Assembly: GCA_019787685.1 (NCBI GenBank)
Contig: JAHNUO010000010.1
Coordinates: 992,001 to 1,056,000 of the forward strand
Direction of reading: 5' to 3'
From: Chiua virens
Lineage: Eukaryota; Basidiomycota; Agaricomycetes; Boletales; Boletaceae
Length of the DNA: 64,000 nt
Below the pieces are notes generated by a model. The model searched no databases, was not told where the DNA came from, and saw only the letters and a list, made by a program, of their open reading frames with translations. This document shows positions 32,734 through 45,875 of this stretch, one piece after another (position 1 is the first letter of the stretch; the number at the start of each line of letters is the position of its first letter). The position numbers were made by a program, and so were the translations under genes.

Positions 32734-35493
32734 ATGGCTGAATCTGCAGTGTTCGATATCATTTTTGTCGGAGGTGTGTTCCCACACATCATTGTCAACA
32801 AAGTCGTCCTAAACCGTTCACCCAACGTCAGCTGGCACTGCTGCTTGTGTCATTGCAGGGCGGCTAGCCGCCGCCGACCCGTCTCTCAAGATACTCGTTA
32901 TCGAGAGGGGCGAACACACACGCGACGTCCCTAACGTTGTCCAGCCATCCAGATTCGTTGAACACCTCGCACCAAATTCCACTTCTTTTTCGCACCACGC
33001 CGGGAAACCGAGCAAGCACCTCGACGGACGCGCACCAGTCGTCTCATGTGTCCGAGCTGTAGGCGGTGGCTCAGCCGTCAACTGTAAGTTTCGGTCCTTA
33101 GTCATGGATCATATGCGTGAACATTGACATTTCGTGTGATTCGTATCTACAGTCATGGTCTATGTTCGAGGAGCAGCGTCGGACTATGACGATTGGGCAA
33201 GGTGCGGTAACCAAGGCTGGGGCTTCAACGAGGTATTACCTCTGATTAGAAAGGTAAACATGAACATCGCAGTTCCACCTCGTGGCAAACGTCTGAATTA
33301 TTATGATAGTTCCGAAACGTTCAACCCGATGCCAGGTAGGCCAACGCACGGTTACTCGGGACCGATCGAGGTATCTGCTGGTGGAACTAACCTTGGGATC
33401 GGAAATCAATTCCTACAAGTGGGCAAAGTATATGATCCGGAGTGTCCACAGGTGGACGATCATATGGATTTCAAGACTCCAAATGCCTACAGCGTGCGCG
33501 TTTCATTCATTCTAGTTGAGACGTGTGAACTTGACCGTTGTTTATTTCTACCAGCCGGCTTACATGTGAGTGTTTAGCACATCTATGAAACAGGAATAAC
33601 TCATCTTCCATTGCCCAAAGGTGTGTTGACGTCACCGGAAAACGCTCAGATGCCGCTTCTCGATACCTATATCCCCATTCGGACAATCCGAACGTGAAGA
33701 TCGTGGTTGGAAAGCGTGTCAAACGCGTCATCATCGAGTATGTTAGCACCGGAAGGGTTACACACGAATTGACTCATGCCAACGATAGGAATGGATGCGC
33801 AGTCGGCGTTGAATACACGCTGGAGGTGGCACCGGATCCATCGGATCCATCGCCCGATAAAGAGCTTATCACCGCGAAAGGCGACTCAGATGGTTGTTCT
33901 TTGTGCCGGGACGTTTGGATCTCCAACTATTTTGGAAAGGTCAGGGATTGGTGCGCCATCCGTACTTGAAAAGAACAATGTGGATGTCCTGGTTGATTTG
34001 CCTAGCGTGGGAGAAAATTACCAGGGTGCGTAGGGTACATTCAAGCTTCCTCTTTTCAAAAGACACAGGATGGCTTTGCAGACCATTACGGCGCTTTCTC
34101 GATGTACCATGTGCCGGACGACACGGACACCATGGATGATGTCTGGGGTGACCCAGAGGCAGACGCTGGTGAGTGCATGAGGTTCCTCAGGCTAGGAAGC
34201 TGTATCAAATCAATACAACTACCAGGGTGGCTGAAAGAATGGAAAGCCCACGGAACAGGAAAGATCGCACACAAGTGCGCTATTTTACTTGTACATAGGT
34301 GTCATTGCTGATTGTACTTATCTCAGCGGAATCGAAGCCATGATGAAGGTGCGCCTAACGGCAGCACAGGTGGCATCCACCGCGCCTACACTGCAATCGA
34401 GATGGGAAACCTTTTTTAAGCACCATCCTGACAAATCTATGGCCATAATCCAGCCTCTTGCCGGGTGGGTCGCACTCGTTTTCTAGGCTGCCACGTGTTC
34501 ATCGATTATTCGACAGTTTCCCATTGCCAGCGTATTATCCCATGTTAGCTGGTCAGAAGCTCCTGATGATGACCCATTATATTGTGGGGGCTACGTCAAC
34601 TTTGTGTCTCTATCCCCCGTCTGACACTGTCATCTAGCTATACCCAGAGTCAATCGGGAGTGTCCATATCGCGTCCGGCGAAGATGCGCACGCACCCTTC
34701 GACTTTGACCCTAATATATGCTCCAAGTATGTGTTTTACTGGATCTCCCTTTGTTGTGCTGCATGAATGACTCCGATGCCCAGACCCGGTGACGTCGCCC
34801 AGCTCACTTTGTTTTACAAAATGTCGCGGGAACGCGCCAGGCGTATGTCAGCATACCGGGGTGAGGTAGCAGCCTCCCATCCGCAATTTCCCGAGGGCAA
34901 TCCCGCTGCGTGTCGAGAAGCAGCTGGTCCCGTCTCCATGGACGCACCAGACATTGTATATTCTGAAGCGGACGATGCGGCGATCGTGAAATTCCATCTT
35001 GAGAAGGGTTCGTCGTTGATTCTCGTGTCTGGACTCTCACTTCTAATGAGTTACTAACCATTTTACCCGTCGTGATCGCAGTTACCCCGACGTTCCACTC
35101 GGTGAGCACGCCTTGGTTCTAGTCATCGTCTCAATTATCGCTGACAGCCCGTATAGCTCGGGACATGTGCCATGAAACCTCGTCAAGAAGGCGGGGTGGT
35201 CGATTCCCGCTTGAATGTGTACGGCGTAAAAGGCCTCAAGGTCGCAGGTATGTCATGTGTGATCCCGATTTGTACGAGGTGTCTGGACTGACATGGTGGA
35301 CTCGCTAGATTTGTCCATCTGCCCGACCAATGTTGGAAACGTACGTCATGTCAAAGGCCGTCTGTATCACAAAAACTGATCACGCCATTCCGGAATCCGG
35401 CTTTAGAATACATACTCGACTGCGTTGTTGATTGGGGAGAAGGCAGCAATCATCATCGCGCAAGATCTGGGTATTGAACTACGGGAAGCATGA
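32734..35493 (+). CDS. GMC oxidoreductase, alcohol-oxidase type
   Basis: Flavoenzyme oxidising alcohols with oxygen and releasing hydrogen peroxide; the alcohol-oxidase branch supplies peroxide in wood-decay fungi. About a dozen exons. The FAD-binding start MAESAVFDIIFVGG continues after the first intron as AGTAACVIAGRL, then LKILVIERGE, AVGGGSAVN and FMVYVRGAASDYDDW. The second signature is VVLCAGTFGSPTILERSGIG, followed by VDLPSVGENYQ, GIEAMMKVRL and GSVHIASG. The C terminus has TFHS with the catalytic His, LGTCAMKPR, VVDSRLNVYGVKGLKVADLS and NNTYSTALLIGEKAA with the partner Asn. There is no signal peptide, as in peroxisomal or unconventionally secreted alcohol oxidases. One base too many occurs at 33879-33881 between ITAK and ATQMVV. 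Exon joins near 33250-33310, 33500-33620 and 34500-34650 are uncertain. Confidence 0.82.
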
Positions 35494-35997
35494 AGCTAGA
35501 ACATCCGAATTCTTCGGAGTGTTTGACAAGTTTGGGCCATGAGGCCAGTAGCAATAATATTGTTCGTCGAATGACTCGAATCTCGAATAAAAAGGCCTTA
35601 ATTTATGTAGAGAGCGCAGCCACCGCTGCATGACCTCGGAAGGTGCGACCACCGGTACACTGTGTACTATACGACCATCAGTGAGCATACGATACTGTAC
35701 ATATATGTTCGGTATGCTGTAACCTAGTCCAAAATGTCTTCACTCGATCATATTATGCATCTCGACAAGACTTTGGATCTGGAGTCATTCGCCACTGGAA
35801 CTCCTGGACTTTGATTCGACTGGCTAGCTCGGTCTCTTCCACCCCTCGCACCTTGAAGCATCGCGGTTGGACATGGTGAATGAAGTTGTCATCAGCCGTT
35901 GGTCGAGGGCATTACATTTATAATTGCACAGCCACACAACAATATTTGGACTTCTTTATAGGGGCGCAAATGGTGTAACCAACTTTGTTCTTGCGCC
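35494..35997. other. Intergenic region, promoter side of F-box gene 1
   Basis: No gene recognised. It contains the end of the GMC transcription unit and the presumed promoter of the F-box gene. Confidence 0.4.
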
Positions 35998-38466
35998 ATG
36001 GTCCAACTTAGATCAGCTACGAAGAGAGTTGCGTCGGAACAGGAAAACATCGACGCGGACGACAATGGAGCTACTGTGGAATCATCTCCAGAGAGTGATT
36101 ATGAACCGCCAGTCAAGAAACGCCGGCGAACAGGTGTGGCGGCCAGGAAGCAGAAAGCAAGGAAGCACAGAGGACTAAGCCAGTTGTGCATCGACGAATT
36201 GTACATCGTACGTGTATTTGATATTTTTCCTTCGTGCCTTTGCTCATCGCGTTAATGTTAGGTTTTCGCGTTTGTCTATCCAATGGACCTCCTCAACCTT
36301 GCACGCACGTGCAAATATCTCCGGAGCTTCTTGATGTACAAATCATCCCAGTTTCTCTGGAAGGATGCTCTTGGCCGAGTCGAGAACTTGCCTGATTGTC
36401 CAGCGGACTTGACGGAACCACAATACACAAATCTAGTCTTCTACAACCGTTGCCATGTGAGTATAGACTCGTCGGTCGTCCTGAAATCTGAAATGTGGCA
36501 CAGATTTGTGACAAGCCAGCGACGACTGCTATGTGGAACCTCCGCCGCAGATACTGTTCGGCCTGTAGAACCCAACGGCACGTTTTTTTGTCCTTGAGGA
36601 GGAGACAGCCGCAGTTGACATCACCACAGGCTTTGTGATTTTTGTACCACTGCTTGGTCCACGCGGGAGGCCTTACCCTATGACACTGTCACAATGGGGA
36701 AGAATGGTATGCGACGCTACCATGAAGACTATCGTGCTCACAACCACCTCTTAGGCTCGGGAGTGTATGTGGACAAGGACCAGCTTGACTTATTCATGCA
36801 TGAATATGATTCATCGACTGATAAGGAACAGTTTCTTGAAGAAAGGCGGAAATCGCGCCGCATTATACACATGGTTTGATTGACATGTCCTGCAATTTGG
36901 TTGGCTGTTTGACCATTTCTGACAGCATGCGTATTCCTGCTTGGAGTGGCAGCGAGGGCAAGGACGGGTGAAGAGATTCGACTTGGAAATACTCCGGAAA
37001 GAGCGGCAAACAAGGTTGGGCTTTCCCCGCAAAAAAAAACATGCTCTTGTTGATTCAGACGTTGCGTAGCATTTTCGAGCGCCTCAAGAAGCATGGGTAT
37101 GGTCCTGAGATCGAATATTTCGGTTGCAGAGCCATCCAGGATTCCTACAAATCTGCTTTCAAGCAACACACACATCTCGCAGACAGTGGTCAGTTTTGCG
37201 TTCATGACTCGCATTTCGACTAAAATAGATTTTTTTTGTCAGAATGGGAGCAAATGTGGCCTAAGTGGGTTGATATTATGCACGAGTACCGGCTGCGGCG
37301 ACTGGACACAACTTGTTATTATGCACGCCGAAAGTTATTAGGGTCCGAATACGACAAATACGTGAGGGTCCAGACACCCGGTACACCAATTTTTGACCTC
37401 CTCCCACATGTGGCCGACCTCGCTACTTTCCCACCATTTCGAAACATTATCGAGGCGCCGGAAGACACTCAAATTAGCGAAGAGCCATTTGCACTTGCAT
37501 TCGCACAGTTACCTGTTTTAGTTGACGAATGGAAGCAGCAACTCGACGTCGGACTCGCGGAACTGGTCAAAATCCCTCCCCATTTGACTTGGCAAGATAC
37601 GTCATCCCGTCAGGTTGTGGAATCGAACAATGCGGAAAGTGACGAATCAAACCTGAAGAATCTAGCCAAGCTACACCTAGCTTGTGCTGTGTTCAGATGC
37701 CGAGGCAGTGATCTTTTTACCCATCGTGAAGTATTTTTTGCTGCGATGCGTTTTCACACGTATCCTCCGGTTCGCGGATATGTAGGCAACCAAACAGGCG
37801 CTAATACCATTCAAGAACGATTCAATATTTCATTTTTGGAAGAAATTCCGTATATCGTTCATACATGCGGACTGGATCCAAATGTGGCCACGGCTGATGA
37901 TATGGATCGTCGGAATGCTCGACTAACGTGTCTGGCTTGTTCGAACTCACCTAACATTATCATGGACTGGAGAGATGCAGTATGTATCTTCCTTTCGACT
38001 AGCAATCATTTGCAGACGACGCTTACTATTGTGAATGTGACTTAGATGCTGCACGCTAATCAGCGTCATGCACACAATAGTGCCTTGGTACCTCTGTCTG
38101 AATCGCCGCGCTGGCAAGTTATCAGCAACGACCACATTGAAGCGATTCAAGCTATCGAGACGTCTGCCGAGGACCGATTCCAAAATGGCTTCCGGAGATG
38201 TCTGCTATGCCGACCTCGTATGGGGGATGGATTACGTGAAGAATTTGTGTATCACATGCAGAGTTGGTGAGTGTGCATCGTTGTTCCCGTTCATCCGTGT
38301 TGATACTCATCTCAAACACGCGTGTAGCCATGGGTTGGACATGATGAACTTAGAAGAAAGTGTCCATTATGCATGCCTAGGGTTAGAAGGCCATAGTTTG
38401 CCAAACAGGGTCGAGATGGTGGAGGAAGGAGGGCAGATGATATTTCGACGGCTTCAACATCGTTGA
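35998..38466 (+). CDS. F-box-like protein 1 (orphan agaricomycete family)
   Basis: Starts MVQLRSATKRVASEQ with a basic, nuclear-type N terminus (KKRRRTG). The F-box follows: LCIDELYIVFAFVYPMDLLNLARTCKYLR, then LWKDALGRVENLPDCPADLTEPQYTNLVFYNRCH. F-box proteins link targets to SCF ubiquitin ligases through Skp1. Downstream are a Cys pair RYCSACR, a linker (FERLKKHGYGPEIEY), a long middle exon (EWEQMWPKWVD...), and a Cys/His cluster with RLTCLACSN and CLLCRPRMGDGL...YHMQSW. The C terminus is VEMVEEGGQMIFRRLQHR. At least eight exons with 50-70-base introns. Close paralogue of 42457-44917 on the other strand. Apparently intact. Confidence 0.78.
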
Positions 38467-38810
38467 CATCGTTTTGTCACTTGATGGTGAGCTTGAATGG
38501 ATCTCGAGTTGGATCTGGCTGGAGACTAGTTGCAAAACGAGGAATTCGGGGCGGGCTTGCTACGGTAAACTTGGTTTCAATAGCACAGGTACTTAAACGT
38601 CGTTATTAATGACATTCAGACATGCCCGAAAGATCTCATAAGCGAGGCTTTGACCGCAGCCTGGCGTGGATCTTGCAGTGTATGTAAAGAATGCAGTGTA
38701 TGTAAAGAAAGTTGTACAGAAGTTTGTCATACTTAGAGACATCCCATAAATCTACAGACACCAAGTCAGCAACCCCGTGCGATCTCCAAGTAACAGGATT
38801 TTTTTGCGCC

Positions 38811-39918
38811 TTATTCCAGAGCACAACCGTAATCCTGACTAGCGACTCTTCGCCACGTCTCTTGGTTTACCGCATATTGTTGGGAATACTCGACTTCGAG
38901 GTGATGAAGGCGCTTGCCTACAATGACGAGACTATGCAAAGGCTCTCCAAAGACCTCGGGAGGTTGTTGGAGAAGTTCCCCTAGAGTACCAGAGACGATG
39001 CGCTGATCGCCAGGATCGCCGCCGACTCTCGAGAGGGCGATAGCGAGTGTGGTTTCTGGAGACAATACTTTCTGGTCTCGGTGTGACTCGATCTCAAGGA
39101 ATTGTGATACGGCTTGCGGAATCGACATGTACCGTGGAGGATCGTATATTTTCCTCCCCCTATCATCGACATCGTCAAAACCCAACCGCACCACCACGAA
39201 CTAGTAGCAGAACACGAACCTCGCCAAATTCTCCTCGCTCTGTTCCTTGACTTTAATGTCCAACAAGACGAGGGTATGTAGACCGAGATCGCTGTTCTCC
39301 TTGATACGATCGTAAAACGAATCAGGTTTCCAGGTATCAGTGAAAAAGACGAGTGAGACGCTCTGGCCAAAAGAGTAGAGCTGGAGACCGCAGGCACCGA
39401 CGGCGTTCATGATGGAGGCATTATGGATGACGCGAACAGGGACGTGTTTCGCCCGAGCACGGAGGACAATGTCGATGTGCGTCGTTGCGCTGTCTCGGGT
39501 ATTAGAAAGTGCGAAAGATGTGGGTCATCAGGAGAGTTGACGCACCCAAATGGATCCCCTACAACGAGAAACGAAACGTCTTGCTTGTCAGCGTCGCACA
39601 GGATGGCATCACTGTCGGTTTCGACCATGTCCCGATCGGCGAGCAGGATGGATTTACCATAGAACGCTTCCTTGGCGTCGGATGACGATCAGGGGATGTT
39701 GACGATACGTGCGTAGATCGACTTGCCAGACGTTCCTTTGGAACCATGAGGATGCTGGTGTAGGCCTCGAGGTAAACTCGAGTGGAAGACCGCACCGCCT
39801 AGAAGTGATGAGGGTTGAGCTGCGTGGCCAACGTTGACGTCAGAGGTGTACCTGCCTCCAAACCACGGACCGTAATATCCCTTTCGTCGCAGAGTCCGAG
39901 TCCGACAACGTACAGCAT
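38811..39918 (-). CDS. DPH5: Diphthine methyl ester synthase (diphthamide biosynthesis methyltransferase)
   Basis: Methylates the modified histidine of translation elongation factor 2 during diphthamide formation, using S-adenosylmethionine, in the cytosol. Five exons: 39856-39918, 39727-39798, 39546-39670, 39220-39489 and 38811-39159, giving about 292 residues, normal for the family. Motifs: [131 protein letters not shown] and LHSLVI. The intron at 39671-39726 starts GCAAGT and ends AAG, a GC-AG intron. The first intron keeps frame only if it also uses a GC donor (GAG|GCAGGT); with the next GT it would shift by one. A housekeeping gene, apparently intact. Confidence 0.9.
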
Positions 39919-40585
39919 CCTGGAGGTTGGAGAGTGGCCCGTGGGGCGTTTCAGATTTGCACTTCCGGAGAACCCCGCATCCACGCCTTGGCGGCACCGT
40001 CTACGCATGTACATCGACCCTGGATGCTCATCGCCAGTGAACTCCGTCTATGGACGTGACGAGTCGTCTTACAGCAACTCAGGGTGGTTGTTTAAAGACA
40101 TCGCCCAAAGTCTTGGAACAACCACCGAGGAAGTGCCAGCACGAACTCATATTACACTCATGTTATAACAGCCCTGGCCACTTGCACCGGTTCGAGTATT
40201 GCTTCCAATGTTGCTCTCTCTCTATTGTACTGGATTTTTGCCGCCTTGGCTATCCTTGACCCTAGCAAGTAGCGTTGCATGCACCACCGTACTGCGGCGC
40301 TGGCTGCGAAAGGCGGGATTTATGATCTGCTTGGAATACCTCTGGCGTTCATCATACAGGAAGGTGGTAAGCTATGTCAAGCGCTCCAAGCTACTCGGTT
40401 ACTTGATCAGCAACAGTGGACACGAGGTCCCTCTACCTTGCTAGTTATAACCCTAGCGGCGAGCTGACCTTTCTTCTACCAGACGCGAATGCCTACACGA
40501 TCAAACACATCTCTCTTTCCTTGGCTCGCAGCCAGGAGACCAAGCCCACCAATAGAACCACTTGCACGCCAGGTGAGTAACCCTA
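39919..40585. other. Spacer between DPH5 and HET-domain gene C
   Basis: Divergent promoter side of DPH5. Plus-strand frames at 40279-40467 (LGIPLAFIIQEGGKLCQALQ) and about 40425-40565 (YNPSGELTFLLPDANAYTIKH), followed by a GTGAGT at 40574, could be 5' exons of the HET gene or of a lost gene. I cannot join them with confidence. Confidence 0.35.
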
Positions 40586-42194
40586 TTGATCACAGCAGTC
40601 CACAATTCGAACGGTAATCGCCCACAGCCGCTCGCTCACATAGAGGAGGTATTCCGACAATACATTCGCAACGAAGTTCCCGCTCGTCTTATTGACACGT
40701 CCACTTTCACATTCGTTGAACGCGACGCCGTCTTCGATGTCTTCTATTCGGAGATTGCCCAGATCACCGAAGAGGATGTTCAGCGACGGATTTACATGCA
40801 CGCTGTTGGGATGGACACGGACCCTGAAGCGGGCATTTATGTCAAGCCACGCAAGGAAGCCCTCCGAGAGATCATCCGTGACGTCGTTCGTTACGCCATC
40901 TTCTCGCATCACTGGGCAAGTTGCGAGCCGACTTATCAAGATATCTTCGCCAGCAACTCTGCCGGAAATCTCAGTTTTGGAAAACGCAGCGTCAAGGACA
41001 CTGGTATCGCCAAACTCATACAGCTCTGCGACACGGCGCGGGCGTTGGGGTACAAACTAGTCTGGTCTGACACATGCTGTATTGATAAGGCCAACAAAAC
41101 TGAACTCAGCGAGGCAATTCACGCTATGTTCAAGTGGTACGCCCATGCCCACCTGTGTATCGTTCACCTCGCCGCCTCGTCGTCGCTATCGGATTTCAAG
41201 TGCGAACCGTGGTTCAAGCGGGGTTGGACGCTGCAAGAGCTCCTCGCACCCAGGCGTATCAAATTTTACAACAAGGATTGGCATCCTTTGACCAATCTAC
41301 CCAATGACAAAGGCCATCTCGCGCTCATGTCCGTCCTGTCGACCGTCACTGGGATACCTCGGGATGTTGTCATCGCAGACAACAGCCACGGCATCAGAGG
41401 CCGTGGCATCTGGGAGATCATGTCGTGGGCCTCGACGCGCAAAACGACGCGCATCGAGGATGCCGCGTACTGTCTATACGGTCTCTTCGACGTGAACCTC
41501 CCCATCACGTACGGCGAGGGCGAAAAAGCGTTTCCGAGACTGGTCGAGGCGATCGTGGCGCGATACTCTGCGTGGGACGCCTTCGCGTGGGCAGGACAGG
41601 CGTCCAGCAGACACCCAGCATTACCATGCTCGCCAGCATGTTATCCGAAGTGGGACGAAGCGATGGTGAGCGATGGTATGGGGATGGCGTCATTTGCGCT
41701 GACGTCGCATGGACTGCGGTTGACATCGGTACCGCTGATTCCGCTCGTGTTTTCATCGGTGTCGAAGGGCGTGGGTGAAAATGGGTCGTATAGGGTGACA
41801 CTGCGGCCACGTTCGCATGGTGCGACTGTGCTTGGTGTGTATAGCGACGTCACCAGTTGTCTGTGGCTCCAGTCGACTCCAACACCTCCGCGACGCGACT
41901 GACCTTCACGTGTGCATACTAAATTACAAGCCCAGTGCACGGAACGGTTGGGGAACGAATCAAGTTGGGAGGACGTACATCTGCTTCCTCCTCCATATGA
42001 AGCGATCGAACGCAGAGGGCCTGACGTGGCTTAAGTTTGCGACGGACAATGTCTTACGCATCACTTGTAAGGGTATACCGGCGGAGAAGGGAAGCACTGT
42101 GTGTAGCAGACAGAAAGATGTGTCATTCGATCTGCCGCTGGGGACTACATACATACGAGCACCGCGAGCACAGTCTACACTTCGCATGCCATAG
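40586..42194 (+). CDS. HET-domain protein C, one-base frame break near the 3' end
   Basis: Different HET subfamily from A and B. From Met at 40586: YAIFSHHWASCEPTYQDI (about 103-120), GYKLVWSDTCCIDKANKTELSEAI (155-178), MFKWYAHAHLCIVHLA, PWFKRGWTLQELLAP (208-222), a linker with WEIMSWASTRKTTRIEDAAYCLYGLFDVNLPITYGEGEKAF, and a C-terminal WDAFAWAG. These are the classic large HET-domain motifs. The first frame stops at 41902. The family-typical ending DLHVCILNYKPSARNGW...VGRTYICFLLHMKRS is in the next frame, running to 42194, so one base is gained or lost at about 41866-41890. It probably acts in non-self recognition or innate defence, by analogy with ascomycetes. Confidence 0.82.
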
Positions 42195-42456
42195 CGATAC
42201 ATTATCTACATAAGTAATAGCATAAATCTATGCTTTCCTCCCGCGCCATGCAAACTAACCAGGTCATATGTTGTGCTATTTGAGGACGGATTATAATGGC
42301 AAACCTAAACCGGGCCATATGCAGAATAGTATGTTCAGGAAGTAGACGTTGGGGGTGTGTCCAGAGATTGTAAGATTATGTTTATGCGACAAGTTGTTAG
42401 TCCCGATCTACGAGTCTCGCATTGCGGACGGGATCGGTCTTCATCTGGATCAAGAT

Positions 42457-44917
42457 TCAGACCATTGGCAACTCGATATCGGCTGAAGGTCGTCGGAATA
42501 TCACCTGTCCCCCTTCTTCTACCATCTCCACCTTGTTCGGAAGCCAGTTGCCCTCTAACCCCAGGAATTCATAATGACCCTGTTCGATGTCTCTCTCGTT
42601 CACCCCATGGCTGCGCAAATATTTTTGCCACAATGAGTATCATCTCGGGCGTAGAACAACTGATAATTAATTAGCGTGCTTACCACTCTTGCATGTGATC
42701 CTCAAAGTCTGCGCTGAATCCGTCCCCAACACGAGGTTGGCAGAGTAAGCACCGCCGCATAGAATTTCGGGGTCGTTCGCTCTCGACCGACTTCTCGACC
42801 ACCTCGATCGCTTCAATGTGATCGTCACCGATAACCTGCCAGCGGGGTGACTCAGACAGAGGCAACAGGCTGTCGTTTGACAAATCATGATTGACACGAG
42901 CATGCAGCATCTATTTAACATTTGAAAGTTTCAGGTCCCAATTTCGGATCAAGTGCTGAGAAAGAAGACACATACCGCATCTCTCCAATTCATGACAATG
43001 ACACGCTGAGATTTGCAAGCCAGACACCTCAGTCTGGCATTCCGACGATCCATATCATCCGTCGTGGCCACATTCGGATCTAGTCCACATGCATGAACGA
43101 TATAGGGAGCTTCTTCGAACAAACAAATCATAAAATTGTCGGTAGATTCGTCGCGCATCCGGGTGGCTTCGTAGTTCAGAGGATAGGTTTCATACAACAT
43201 GGGGGCCAAAAGCACCTTGGGATAGGCGAAAAGTTGCCAGCTACAGTCGGTGCCACCAGATTCAAACAGAGCACAGGCTAGGCGTAGCTTGGCGAAATCC
43301 ATCGGATACGGTTGCTGACTCGTTGTGTTACTCGATTCCATAACTTGGCCAGAGGGCGCATCTTGCTGAGTTAGATGAGAAGGTATTATAACGAGTCTTG
43401 CAAGTCGAACGTCGAGCTGGTTCTTCCACTCGGGAAGTAGTGCAGGTAACTGTGCGAACGCAGATGCAAACGGTTCCTCGCCCATTTGAGCCTCCTCAGG
43501 TGCCTCGATGATATTCTGAAAAGGAGAGAAACAAGCAAGATCGACAACGTGTGGAAGGAGGTCAAAAGCTGGTGTGTCCGGTGTCTGGCACCTCACGTAT
43601 TTGTCGTATTCGGATATCAGCAACTTCCGGCGCGCATCATAACAAGTTTGATCCAGTCGTTTTAACCGGAATTTATCCATAATATCGACACATTTAGGCC
43701 ATATTTGGTCCCATTCTGACATTCAAAGGTCAGTCAAGTTTGAAGTGAGTTTTAATGAACTGACCGGGGTCCGTTAGGCGTTTGCGTGACTTGAAAACGA
43801 GTTGATACGCCTTTTTGATGGAGCCATCTCGGAAATATGCGATCTCGGGCCCATAACCATGCTGGCCAAGGCGTTCGAGGATGCTACGCAAGGTTGGGAT
43901 CAAGCGTACTGCTGTTTAAGGAGAAGAACCAACCTTTCTCCACGCTCCTTCCGAAGTATTTCTAAGTCAAATCTCTTTACCCGCCCTTGTTGTCGCCGCC
44001 ACTTTGCACATTCAGACGCATGCTGTCCAACTACTCAGACAAACTAGTCAAGTGGAAAAAAATGTTAATCAGACCGAAAGTATCATTAGGTACTCTTGGC
44101 GCTTCTCTGCCACAAATTGTTCCTTGTTGATCGACGAGTGATATTCGCTCGACAATCTGCGCTCCTGCTCTTTGTCGAACATTTCCATGTCTACAAAGCG
44201 GTCTAGAAGTACGGGTAATTTTGATGCTAATGCCACACACCATCAGTCTTTTTTTCGGCCTTGAGGCAAGGTAGAATGCAACGGAGTTTCCTATCACAGT
44301 AAACAATATAGGAAAGCCTGTGATGCATTTGAACTTGGGACCTCCTGCTCATCAAAAGCCGAACAAACATACCGATCGTATTTGCAGTCGGGACAATATC
44401 TGAGCCGGAGCTGCCACAGGATAGCTGTCGTCGGTTTGTTACAGCCCTGTGCCACCATTCATATGTTGGAGTAACCGAAGAGTCCATACTCACGTGGCAA
44501 TAGTTATAAAATACGAGATTCGTGTATTGCGGTTCCGTCAAGTCGGATGGGCAGTCCGGAAGCCCTTCAACTCGGTGAAGAGCAACTTTCCATAGCAGCT
44601 GTGAGGACTTGTGCATCAAGATGTTCCGGAGATATTTGCACGTGCGCGCAAGGTTAAGGAGGTCCATTGGATAAACATACGCGAAAACCTAACATTGACG
44701 CGTTTTACTAAATGGTTAAAACGCGAAGGGAAGAAGTCATGGAACCACGTACGATGTATAATTCGTCGAAGCTCAGTAAAAGTTTTGCTCTATGCTTCTG
44801 GTCTGGTTGCTGCTTCTTGGTCGCTGTACCCACTCGCCGACGCTTCTGGACGGGTGGTCCATCATCTTGTGGACACGATTCCGCAGGGAAAACGTTGTGG
44901 GACCTTGGTTGAACCAT
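42457..44917 (-). CDS. F-box-like protein 2, inverted paralogue of F-box protein 1
   Basis: Starts MVQPRSHNVFP with a basic patch VQKRRRVG, then FDELYIV joined to FAYVYPMDLLNLARTCKYLR and VALHRVEGLPDCPSDLTEPQYTNLVFYNYCH. Next are a Cys pair RYCPDCKYDR, the middle exon EWDQIWPKCVDIMDKFRLKRLDQ, and the Cys/His cluster RLRCLACKS...CLLCQPRVGDGF...DHMQEW. It ends with an exon NERDIEQGHYEFLGLEG...VEMVEEGGQVIFRR. Exon order and intron positions mirror the plus-strand copy at 35998-38466. The two copies flank DPH5 and HET gene C in an inverted arrangement. Likely a substrate receptor for an SCF ubiquitin ligase; targets unknown. Confidence 0.78.
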
Positions 44918-45875
44918 GATTGTGTAAGTTAAGAGCCAAGCAACGCGTGCTGAGTCGCGTTTTCTAATGTTGCAGTGGCTGTGTGCTTGTGTGCCAGCCC
45001 ACGATCATCTACCCTGCATAGTACATAGTAGTGTCCCGAAGTCAAACTTGGAACTATGCATAGTGTTCTTGCAGAGTCATGCACTCTGATTGAACTCATA
45101 GTTCTTTCCCAATAATTTCGTATGCAAACTGTGCAGTAACTATTAAGAGCAGTTGAGAGAATTCAAGTTATCCTCAGCCAAATCCACTCATGAATCTTCG
45201 CGTATTTTCCGTGATGCGTAGCTTGAAATACGGTACCACCGTATAAGAACAAGAAACGTGTGGTCACGAACTCCGCAAATGATGCGCAATTGTCCGTCGC
45301 TGGATACATCCGCGGCAGGCGTTGGTATTATAGACATTGCCCATAGTAAGTATACTGTGTCAGTTATACTTCGCATCGATAAGTGTACTTATTCTTCAAC
45401 AGTCCGAACTCTGTCGATGTGAACGTCTGTTGACCAGTTAGCAGCGCGGTAGGTCAGGGAGAGACTGGGTGACTATCAAGGTGATCCGAGTCAGTCTGGA
45501 TATGATATGGAGCCGTCAGCCTTGGGATCAATTACTCGATGAAAGGGACAACACATACATATTGCATCCCCCCAACATGACAACCATAAGTCGGCAATCT
45601 AAAGTGAGCGTAGTCAAGTATTATGATGGTTCAAGTCGTTTACCATCTGAAGAAGCGTTACTTTGAGCCACACCTTAGGTTCCCCTCACAGTATCATAAT
45701 CAGGGACCAGGGTCGCTGTTGATAACTTACCTCTTGTAAGATTTCGCTGAAGATCAGTATCGGGGAATGCTCTTCCGATGTTGAAAAGGTCATAAATCTC
45801 ATTCTCGTACATCTGCATCACAATCCAATTGCGAATTTGGGGGAAGAGGCGCGAACAATGCTCTCGCCGGCAATA
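44918..45875. other. Intergenic region, nothing recognised
   Basis: Short frames at 45188-45376 (-) and 45469-45666 (+) show no family features. The right part is the 3' flank of the next minus-strand gene. Confidence 0.4.
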
